From a virus: a DNA stretch of 21,117 nt. Shown here piece by piece: positions 1-12,000 of this stretch (position 1 is its first letter; each line of letters starts with the position of its first letter). The DNA lies in IMG/VR virus record IMGVR_UViG_3300005523_000025, positions 1 through 21,117 of that record; one strand, 5' to 3'. A model generated the notes under the pieces. It made no database searches, was not told the origin of the DNA, and saw only the letters and a program-made list of their open reading frames with translations. Made by a program: the position numbers and the translations under genes.

Positions 1-3000
1 GCGGAGCCACTTCTTTTTGACGTATGAATCTTGCGATGTCATTATCCGTCTGACTCAGTGGATCTGTGCCTTCTTGCCAAATTTTACCTTGTTTACGTAT
101 CACCACAATTTTGGCATTTGTGGCTGGTGTATTTGTAAATGTAATCACAGGATTTACACCATCTACTGTGAAATCTGCTGACACAGTGTCATCTGCTTCT
201 GGACTATCTTGTCCGTTGGCTGGATTATACTGTGAAATACTGTTTTTACGCAGTCGCTTACCACCAACAAATAATTCAAATTGGTTAACATTTGTTGGAA
301 TAAACGAGATAGTTAATTCATTATTTGATACATTTGCACCTGTGTATACTTCAGATATGAACTCATCTTTATATGGAACAGTTTGGAATCCACTTTGATC
401 ATGAACTTCAGTATCAGCAAAGTGTTGAGTTGGTACTCCTGTACCGTGTGTACCTCTTCTTAATTGTTGTAATTTATTACCGTCTTTAATCCAGTATTCA
501 ATTCTCTCACCATCTATAAACACAATACCTGGTAAACTAGCAGTAATATTTGGCTCTGTGATTCCTGTTGCGTCTTTTAGATCAATTTCTTTATCATACC
601 AGTACAATGTATTTGCAAGGAAGTATTGTCTATCATTTCCTATACGTTTATAACTTGTTCTGTTCATCATATCTTTAAATTGTCTGTATGCAAATTTTCC
701 AATAAAACTTGGTGCAGAGAAATGCATTACATCTATTTGATCATTTTGACTTACAGTTCTTGAAATTAAAACTCTCATTTGATCATTCGACACAGTGTAG
801 TCAACACTTGGTGCTAACCACTCGCCATTTAATGATACCCAAACATATTGAGCATCAACTGCCGGCTTACGTAGATAAATTACTCCATTTGTCAATTGAT
901 TGTATTGATAATAATCATCAGTGTTTACTGTAATCGATAATCTAGCAATTACATCTGCCTGTTCTCTTTCTATATCTGCTATGTCATGTTTACTAAATTG
1001 GTAAGCAGTTACTTTTGTATTTTGTGTTGGTGCAGTTGTTAAAGTTAATACACCAGCATCTGATATACTGTATTGTCCGTTGTCTATAAACACATCTAAA
1101 ATATCTCCAGCAACACCAACACCTGATTCTAGTGTTACACTTGAGTTACCAGGATTCCATCTGTATTGTGAACTTGTCATTTCAACGTCATTTAAAAATG
1201 CTCTTACATCTGACGTTCCTATACTGCCTGGAATTATTTGCCAGTTTTCAATTTCATATTCTCTAACAGTTGAAACTTTAAATTGCTTGTACCAACCACT
1301 TCTAAGCATACTGTCACCAACTTTAACAATTACATTTGTGGTCAAAGGTTTTTGTGCAAAAGGTGTTGGCGATAATTGGTATGTTGCTGTGCTTCCGTCA
1401 CCAGTGAATTCATTTTGTGTAACTTCACTAAACGATTGGCTTGCACTTTCATATACACAAATACTAATTACAGCATCAATTGCCGGAGCCGTGTTAAATC
1501 TTATTGCTACTCTGTTTGGTACAGCAAATGAACTGTCTGTTTCTAAAACTTGGAACGTTGCTCTTTGCCCATTTACTCTTACAAAAACAGATATTTTTCC
1601 TTCTGTATATTTTGCTCTTGTAACAAAATCAACAGTTGAACCATCGCCAGTAAATGTATCAACATCTAAAACAGATTCACCGTTGTTACCCATTGTAATA
1701 AAATTAATTTTGTTTCCATTTGTAGGAGCACTATTGAATATAATTTTCTTGTTTTGATAATCAACTGTGAATAAATTGCTGTTATATAATATGTTGTTCA
1801 CAGAAACAAATACTGCATCAGCACTTTGCGGATAATCTGTATAAGCAAATTCTGTTGTTGTACCATCACCTATGTAATTGTAACTGTTAATTTTACTGCC
1901 AGTATTTGAACCTCTATCATAAACTTGTATGTCTAATGTGTCTAATACTTGTCCTGGTACAAATTCTTCTGGTCCATGTGATGATGTTGGAGTTACAAAT
2001 CCGTCTCCGTCAACATTAATATCTTCAGCATTCAAACCTTGTGCTGTAGAATATGCTAAATCACCACCTTGTAAAAGTGTGTCAACTTCTTTTGGATCAG
2101 GTAAGAATGAACCATCACTTGTGGATTTTCTTATAATGATTGTATCATTACCTGTTTCAACAGCACTGATGTTTACAGTTTTAGATACTCCATCGCCAAC
2201 GATTGTCTGCATAACGGCATTTACATTCGTTTGTTGTGGTGTTCCAAAATTAGGATCATCAACTCTTACACCATTTCTATAAACATTGTATTGTACATTT
2301 GCTTCTAATGTTTTAGAAAGAGTTAAAGATAATGTACTTTGATCAAGATAGAAAACTTCATCTTCATAACTTTCATCATAAGTGTCCCACTCACCATCCA
2401 TAAATGGTTGATTGTCCCAACCTGATTTGTTTTCAAAACCTATGCTACGTACTTCAACTCCACCGTAATCTATACCTTCTATAACCTGTGCAAGTTCTTT
2501 GCCTGGCATTCCAGCAGTTGGTGAATAATATAAATTAACTCTATCTTGTGTTTGCAATACATCTTGATCAATTAGATATTCGATTGATATATTCATATTG
2601 TTTGCTGGTGGTAAAGTAAATGAAACATAACCACAATTTCTTTCATACGATTTAGTATTATCTATATCATTATTGAAAGTGTATTCACTTCTTAATTTTA
2701 ATTGATTGTTTACTTTTACTTTGACAGTTGTTGTACGCAAGTCCATCGGCCACTTTAATTTAAATTTGAGTTGACTTGCATTTCCAGTGAACGTTTCAGT
2801 TCTTGTTAAATTAGCAAGTAAAAGGTCACCAGTTGTTCTATCAAATTTTACGCCAAGGTGTGTTGATCTTGCAAAACTATCACCTAACACAGCACTTGCT
2901 TTTGCTACTGTGCCTGTAGTTGAACCAACTATATTAATTGTAGGAGTAGAAATATATCCGCTACCTTTTTGGGTAACATTTATTCTACTTATTTTTCCAT

Positions 3001-6000
3001 TTTTTACATACGCAACTGCTTTGGCTCCTGTTCCGCCTCCGCCATTTATTTCTATTTGCGGTGCGTTTTTATATCCCGTACCTGCTTCGCCTATATTAAT
3101 TGCAGTTATTTGAAAACCAATATTATCTTTCCAATGCTTATCAGGGAACGTGTTAATATTATCGGCATTTACTAATGCACTGTTTTCTATTCTTATATTA
3201 GAAGGTGTAATAACTCCATTTACATATCTTGGAGGATAATCAAAATCTGTTAGAGTTGTATTTGTAGGTTCAATTTTTTCATATGAACTTACATATTCTC
3301 TAATTTTTGATTTAAATGGTTTAATTTCTTTAATGTAATCCTCATAATTTGATAGATTGTCATTTTTAAATGTTGCTTTTTGTTTTAAATCACCTACGTT
3401 GTGTTGTGCAGTTACAAAACTTGTTTTGAATACCCAATCATTTAAAGTGTTTTCTGATAGTGCATACCGTATACTTGCAAAGAATAATTTGTTGTATTCA
3501 ATTTTTAAGTCTTCAACAAATATATCATCACGTATTGTTTCTAAAATTATTCTTGTTTCTTCAATTGGCTGTCTATCGTATAATTGAATATCAAAACTAT
3601 TACTATCAAATCCTATGTTTTGGTTTGCATAATCATATAATTTTGTGTTAAACTGAATTGTGCCATTTTGTCTTCCAATAGTTTTGTAATTTACAGTATA
3701 GTCCACATCGGTTTGATTATCAATCTTTTCTAATAATAACCAGCCACCTGTGCCTACAGTTTCAATTTTTACTACATCACCGATATCACAATCTAACGCA
3801 TCTAGTTCATAAGTTTGCGAAACTTTTTTATCTATTGCTGTGAATATGCTGTATCCAGTATCATACCAGTCTGCATATTCCCAATATAAGTTTACATTAT
3901 AAGATTGTACTCTTGTTCTTGTCCAACCTTCAGTAGTATAAGAATATACTCCCCATTTGCCTGTTACTGTGCTATCTGCGTTTACTAATGCACTGAAGTT
4001 TCTTACTTGTAATGTGTCTGTTGTTTTGTAATTTTTACCTTGATCTCTTACCACAGCACTTGATACTGATCCGTTTATATCCAATGATAGTTCAATTACT
4101 GCACCTGTACCAGTTGTTGAATTAATTGTAACTGTAGGTTTGTAAGCATAACCTTTACCTGCATCAGAAACAAATACACTTTTTATTTTGCCGTCTTCGA
4201 TTGTAGGTACAAGTGTTGCTGTTTTAACTGTGCCTACACCTACAAATTGTAAATCTTTTTCTGTGTCCACCACAGTGTCATACAAGCCTGTTGCAGTTGT
4301 AGGTGCCGGATCCGATTTAATTAGTTTAGCAAGATTTATTTCATCTACTATTAAATTTTTAATTAAAACACTATTGATTCTTTCAATTGCTTGTTTTAAT
4401 GCTTCTGCTTTATTTTTGAACCAACTTTGTCTTGGTTGCATTAATGTTCCGTATTTTAATTTTTCACTTAAATCAGGATCTGGAACTTGATTCTCCAATG
4501 CGTCATATCCAACTAAACTGTTAAACCAAACTGTTTCTATATCTTTTGGAATGTAACTAGATGCAAGATTTTCAGTTATAATTGCATATTCATTGTGAAT
4601 GTTATTTGTTGTCACAGTATTGAACAATCTAAAGTTTAACACAGTGTCAGTATCTGTGATTAATCCGCCACAGTTTACAATAGCAAATTTATTTTTTCCA
4701 AATATAGTTACGTATTTGTAACCTTGTGATCTTGGATCTTTTATCAATTTCATTACGCCATTAGCAGATAAACTTCTTCCTTCAATTTGAGGAATAGTAG
4801 TTGGGCCTTTTACCCAATAATAATAAACGTTTGTGAACGTGCCTGCTATAGAATCGTATTTTCTTTTTAAGACAAAATCGTTTACATTAGATACAGAACC
4901 AGTAACACCTAATGCTAAACCTTCAGCACTTGCACTCAAAGTATTCCATTGAGTTGGTGTATATTTCGATTCTGTCCATTCATGCACATCTATTGATGCA
5001 CCTGGAAACAATTTATTCCAATAAGAGTTATTGAAAATAATATTACTTTGATATGGATAGTAATATTGTGCTGTGCTTAAATCCCACCATAGTCTACCCA
5101 ACTGTGTTTCATCCCAATGATTTGTGTCATCTCTTTTTGAAGAACCTGCTTGATTATAAGTTGCTGGATCGTATTTTGTTTTGTAATAAATTTCTTCTTC
5201 CGCTGGTCCTGGAATTTTTCCAAATATTGGATCAATGTAATCTAAATTTGCAAGGACCTCTTTTGTTTTTCTATCGTATAAAAAGATTCCTTTGATTTTA
5301 GATAAATCAGGTTGTTCAATACCACCCGTTGTTTCATGTATGCTAGTCCAATTTTTAGCGTCTTGTGATCTACGGAAATCTATTGTTGTGCCTATTTCTG
5401 CATTTGTTAATTGTAAATTAGGCATTCCAACATAAACATGATTTACATTGACTAATAAATTAGAACCAAATTGCTGTATACTTGTATCTGCATAAGTGAA
5501 TTTTTCTGAATATAATAATGTGTTATCAAATTTTTCATAAATGTGAATTGTACCTGTGTCTTGAACTACTTTCGTGAACGAGGTCATTTGATTGTCAAAA
5601 TTTGTTGTACCGTTATCAAATGATGTTTGGATAGTCATGTCACCTTTTAAACTTGTGACAGCAAGAATATCTCCACTGAAAGATAAAGCATACCCAAAGT
5701 TTTCACTTACTTCTTTAGCAGGACTTGTTAAAGTTTGTGTGAGAGCATACAAACCTGTATCATCTGTTGCTTTTTTGTAAACATAAACGGCACCCATATC
5801 TATATCAGTGAAATCTTTTAGAGGAGATCCAATAGCAATTAATTGACCATCACCACTGATACTGATATCAGCACCAAAATTAATTGTAGGTCCTGAATCA
5901 TCTGGTGCATTTATTGTTTGCTTGTATGTGTAATGATTGTCATGCAATCTGTATACAATTATTTTTTGACTGTCATTTGAGTACAATACATTGGCAATAA

Positions 6001-9000
6001 TATTATTTCCATTTGTGTCAATGTCAAATCTATTTCCAAACTGAACCATGTTGTTTTGATCTAGAGTGCTGTCATTTTCCAATTCAATTCCTGAATCATT
6101 TGGAATGTAACCTAAGAAGTCAGTATGAGTATTTTGCAATTCCCAGTTTGCTGTGTTGAATGCACCAGCAATCATATTGGTTGTCGCTTTGTACAATTGA
6201 CTGTTGTAAACAACTAATTCACCTGTTTGATAAGCAACTGTATTTTCAAAAGGTCCTCTGTATTGAGGATCAATGCCTAACCACCAATTTTTTGTAGCAC
6301 TGTTTTCTATGAAATAAATTTTACCAGGTAAATTTGTTGTGTTGTCACCTTCTGCTCCTATGTAAGCAACAGTTTCATTGCCCACAGTTCTAATTTTAAT
6401 ACGTGATCCAAATCTTAATCCAGTTGTAGCATCTGGTATACTGTAACCACCGGCAAAAGTAAATTGTCCATTAGTTTCTTTTTTGTACACAAGGAAACAA
6501 CCTTGATTAGTGAAAGCACTTTGCACTCCTTCACCTACTGGAATATTGTAAACTTGTATCCAATCTTTGTTTGTGCTACTTGGTATGTTCGCAGAAACAT
6601 TGATTCCGTCCAATGTTTGTTCATCCCAATTCCAATATTCAATATCTCTTCCGAAATATTCTGTGATTGTGCCTGAAAAGTTGATAGGTGCTGTGTGTTC
6701 AAACACTAGTAAATTACCAATTACTCCAGGAATATTACTGTCTGTGAATGCTGTTTGTTCAATATTACCTAACAATCTGTTTGGCGTTCCTACAACTGTG
6801 ATTGTTCCATTGGCGCCTGCATTGGAACCTTGCACAAATGGCATACCATTGCCTGATAAATTTTTGATCCATAATCTATATTTTTGCAATCCTGTGTATT
6901 GAATTGCCGCCACTGTACCTTCTCCGCCAAAGCCTGCTGTTCCTGTGTAAGTGGTATCACATCTAACAACGTCACCAACTGTTGGTACATAGAAGTTTGC
7001 ATTGTTGTCTGGTTGAGAGTCGACATCAACATAGCCTTCCCAAACATCACTGATTGTTTTCAATCCATTTGTGTCAGCATTAGAAATATTCAATCCTGGA
7101 AAAGTGTATCTATTGTTGGATACAGAATTAAACCATACATTTACTTGGTCACCTGCCTGTTTGCCCATTGCATGATAACTTGTTTGAACATCTGTTCTTA
7201 TAAAATACTTGTTGCTTAACACACTGACTGGTGAACCATTTGCCTGCCAACTGTTTGTGCTTTGATCAATGTAATAACTCTGAGCATAAGATATCATTCC
7301 AAATTCTGCATTGTAAACCGGACTCATTGGTGAGATAGGTGTCCATGGATATTCTAATGAATTGAAAAAATGACTTACTGTTCTTGTTACATTTTGTCTA
7401 ATGATGTCATATATTACAAGGTGATTAGATGTATCTGCACCCAAGTCTGTAGACACTGCTGTTGGAAAATCAACTCTCCACCAACCTCCTAGGTGATTAT
7501 AATCTTCTGTAATAACCCTGTCATATGCACCTATTTCTAAATTGCCAAAGTTTATTGAATCTGAATTAGAAAATACTCCCTGTACATCTTTCAAATAAAT
7601 TAATGTTTTTGTTCCAACTTTGTTTACATACACCACTGTTCCTTGTGCTGTATCTGTTGTAAGCACATTACCAACTACAGGATCTTTTAATGTTAAATCT
7701 ACTTTAAGTATTTCATCAATTTTTTCTACTATTGGTACAGCATTGAAAGAGAAAAGATCACCTAGTAGTGTTGATTGATTAATATTCTGTCCAAACGGTG
7801 CTTTTGGATCCTTCATGTAATTGTTTCTGTCCTGGTTGTAATCAGATGTGAACGACAGATAATTCATGTACAATTTGTCACCAATTTTTGTGCCGTTGTA
7901 TTGATCAGCACTTGCTCTTACTAAAAGGTGATTCGTTGTTGTGCCTGGGTGAACATAATCACCTATCAAAAGGTTTGTAATTGCTGAGTTAGTTGCTTCA
8001 TTGTATAAACCTGCGGCATCAAAAGTTGTAAAGTCTACAGAAGGATCTGAACCAATTATTTGATTAGTTGCTCTCCATAATTGTTTTTTGTATTGAACAA
8101 TATTTCCTGTTGCATAATTCTGTGTTTCAACATATTGACCTTTGTATTCTGTTTTAAGATTGCTGGCATCTGGAGCACCAACTAGAATGAAATCACCCTC
8201 AGGTGAAATTTCCATTGCTTTACCAAATTTACTATTAGAACCAAATAAGTCTGTTTGCTGATAGATAGGATCAACAGTTGGTGATTGAATTATTTGTATA
8301 AGTTTTAATGTAGCACTTTCAGTTCCTCTACTGAACACATAAATTTGTCCATCATTTTCATCTGGTTGTCCTACTAATAGTATTGTGTTATTTTGGTTTG
8401 CTGATAACACTTGCCCAAAACTTATATCACCTGAATCTGTGGTTGAACTTACAGTGTCATGCTGTTTGAAAACAAATTTATTGTTTACAATTTTCCATTT
8501 ACCATCATTACTTTGATCTACCCAGAATTTTTCATCATCTTTTAATCCTTGGTCAACAATTCTTTGATTTATTTCCGCAATATCTGACACACGACTTGTA
8601 ACAAGTCTTCTAATAAATCCTACTGCTGTTGTGATAGATTGAAATCCTGTTTTAGGTTCACACACAATTGAATTTAAAGACACTGAACTACATTTTAGCA
8701 CATAATCAGATCCATTTGCATTAACTACAAAAATTTCTCCAACTGCCATTTCAGCATTGTTTAAAGTTGTAACTGTGATTCCATTAGAACCTGCAACAAC
8801 ACTTGTAATTGTTTGTGCAGTATTTGAATATCTAAATACATTCCAACTTGAATTATAATTTCCTACCCAAGCATACTGTCCGTCTTTTAATGTTGTTAAG
8901 GTTGTGCTGGTTAATAAATCATCATATGTGCCTACAGTTAAAGATATATCTATTGGATTAACTGGCCCTGCTGTTTTTATGTAAGTGTTCTGATCATATT

Positions 9001-12000
9001 TTACAGGAAAAGGAGCATGAGTATAACCATCTGGTTTTAAATAAACTTCACCAGATTGTATTCTATAAACTAGATCAGTTTCAGCACCAGCACCATCATC
9101 AGTTAGTTCGACTGGCTGTGGATTTAATCTTACTTTTGATTCATTTAATCTATATTCTATTTCGTCAAATGTATCTGATGCTCCGTATTGACCTTTTCTA
9201 ATACCCCACTCTTCGTAGAAGTCAACGCTTTCTTTGTCTGCACTTGCTAATGCGTCAAATAATTTAGATAGTGCATTAGATGTACCTTTTTCTCTAATGT
9301 ATCCTTGATAAAATTTATATTGAGCAACATCATCATTAATAATATTTCTTAAATATTCTCTTGGTTGATAACCAATCAAATGCTGTGCCATTCTCTGTTG
9401 ATCACTGTCAAAATTATCTGTGTCTAAATCATAGAAGTCTGCAAATTGACTTGCTTTGTAATCAAAGTTTGCGTACAGTGATGGTGTAGGTTTAGAATCA
9501 AGTTTTCTCCAATCTTCATCACGAAATACTGCCACCCCTTTTAATTTTTTGTTGGCAGTGTAATAAAATTGTTTGTGTTTGACAACATCGCTCATTGCGT
9601 AATCTGTATAAGGCGACCAGTTTTTAGTCTTGGCTTCGTCAAATATAAAACCAGGTATGTTGCCACTACCATCCCATTCTGTCAAATATCCTAAAACTTT
9701 GATCCTATCCTGTTTGTAACCGCTGGCAGGATCAAATATAAGATCATTGAAACTAGTTGAGTTGTCTATAACACAAACATTTTCTTGTTGTACTACTGGT
9801 ATTTTCGCAAAATAAATTCCGTTAATTGTATTTTTTAAAAGTAATTCAAATCTATTACTATCTCTTAATACCCTTATTTGATTCTTTTCTAATTTATTAC
9901 CGTCTTCTTTTAAAATTCCATATGTATAAAAATTATTAATTACGTTGTCTGTTGTGCTATTTTTAGTCTCTAATATTAATCTTTCCGCAGATGGACTCAA
10001 ACTTATAACACTTCCATTATCCCAGTTTTGTGTTGTCCAATATAAAAACTCTCTTGTGCTTAAATCCCAATTAGCAACTTTTTCTAGTGACTTGTTAAAA
10101 TCATTAAATTGGAAGCCTAAGGATTGTAAATATTTTCCATAGCCTAAAATTATATCAACAATATCCTGTAGGTCTTCATAGGTCGTGCCATAAGATATAG
10201 TGCTTATTTCTGTTGCAAAATTTTTTCTTAATTGTGCAGTTACTCCACCTTCAATTGGTAAGTCAACTAGTTTTACAAATTTACTTAAATCAAATGCACT
10301 GCCTGAAACGTGTTGTGTTTCCACAGCATAAAATTCATTTGCATATTTTACATACTGTCCTACATCATATCTTTTGTTTGATGCCCAATTAACATATGAT
10401 GCACTAACTCCACCTACAGAAATAAAAGGATCTGTTGCAGTTTTTATCGGAGCAAAATATTTTATATTAGGATCATTTTTGTCATATCCTCTTAACAAGT
10501 AACCACTTGTAGTTTTTTCTACAATTAATGCACTGTAAGTTAATACATCTATAGCAGAACTTACATTGTAAATTAATTTGTAATTTTCTTCAGGTACAAA
10601 TATGTTTGCTGTATTTGTTGGCGATTTGCTATCCAACAATAAATTAAATTTATTTTTGTTACTGAATCCTCTTATTTTAAATCCAATTTGTGCTTTTATA
10701 TTTTTAATTTTGTTTTGATAATCTTTGTAATCTGTTAAAAGATTTGTGTCAACATAATCATAAATGTAGTTGACTAAACCACTTGTAAGGACAAGAGTTG
10801 TATCTGATACTGCACTAGGAAATATTAAACTACTAGGTGAAATTCGTAAACCAGTTGAATAAACAATTTGTCCTGCATCATTGCGTGTAATTCTACTAGT
10901 GTCCCAACCTAATCCAATTAGTTTAGCAGGTTGATGTAACATATAAGATTTAAGAATAGCAAAAGGATAATCAGAACTTCTTCTCCAAGCCGTTTCAACT
11001 GGACTGTGATCTCCGAATTTGTATTTTTCTTTTGTTAAATTTAATAAAACTCCTCTTGCATATCCACTTTCAAATGGACTCTTAATAGCGCCTGTGCTTG
11101 TTACAGGTATATACGAAGTTAAATTTGTTCTTTTATATTTGTCTAGAACAACTAATTTTTTGTTAGGTTCTCTAACAATGCCTGCTTCCATATCTTTCCA
11201 TAACACAAGGTTTTCTTCTGTGTATGGTGCGGGTCCATAAGTAGTTTCCCACCATGTTGGTTTCTCAGTGTAACCAATTATTTCCCATGGGGTAATATTA
11301 GGTCTATCTGTTCCAAATGCGTATTTGTATATTCCTCTCCAATGACCTAGTAATTTTTCGCCAGTTGGTGTAACAGCATTTGAGTAATTCCAAGTTAGAC
11401 TGTTTGAATCTTGCTGATATGTATTTGCTGTGTAATCTTCATTTCCAATGAATACTGCCCAAGCATTAAAATCTTGTATCAAAGTTTTATTAATAGAATC
11501 ATGTGTAAATAAATTTTTACGATTATCTTTAGGAATAAAAGAATTGTAATCTATTAAATCTTTATCAAATGTTGTTTTAATATTATTGTAAATTCTTTTT
11601 TCTAATTCTAATATTAAATCATCTCTGTAATCACCGTATGCTTTGGTGATACTTCCGTCATGTCCTTGTATTACATCAACTGGTTCAACAAGAGTTGTGT
11701 CACTGTATTTTTGCGGAATATATTTTGGATATAATCCTAATTTTGTTGGAGTTGCTGGTATATGTGAACCGTTTGATGTATCATATTCACGTATTACTAT
11801 TTCATCATCTAGTGCAACAGTTTTTGTTACACTTACAAATCCATTTGAAAACACATAGTCTTTGCCATAACATAGTTGTATTCCATTATGATAAACATTG
11901 ATTGCTTGGTTGGATAATACATTTAAGTCAAAATTACTTGCCACAGCAAAAAATTTACTATTTAAATCTAAAACTTTATGTGTGGTTGATTTAAACGCAC

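Larger units (their letters stand above)
5405..8458 (-). repeat. Seven FG-GAP-like motifs: candidate interrupted beta-propeller (aa about 2077-3093)
   Basis: Seven segments share 'FG...(S/D)I...G..I.VG.P' followed by a 'G.(I/V)Y(V/I)(Y/F)' strand. Their conserved Phe residues are at 2090, 2154, 2759, 2883, 2937, 2997 and 3073. Examples are KFGKAMEISPEGDFILVGAP, INFGADISISGDGQLIAIGS and the following MGAVYVYKK. Spacing between neighbours is 54-76 residues where nothing is inserted, which fits FG-GAP (integrin-alpha type) blades. The interval 2154-2759 is 605 residues and holds CBM-like module 3. The interval 2759-2883 holds module 4. Seven motifs would match a seven-bladed propeller, but this is inferred from sequence pattern alone. 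Canonical Asp-rich calcium loops are mostly not evident. Confidence 0.55.

Noticed and set aside
1080-1757. 225-codon plus-strand open frame
   Set aside because: It is antisense to the TGDGST repeats of the giant gene, has no ribosome-binding site, and its translation has no recognisable domain.
6790-7050. 86-codon minus-strand open frame
   Set aside because: It overlaps the giant gene in another frame, is rich in Met, Gln and Thr, and has no family features.
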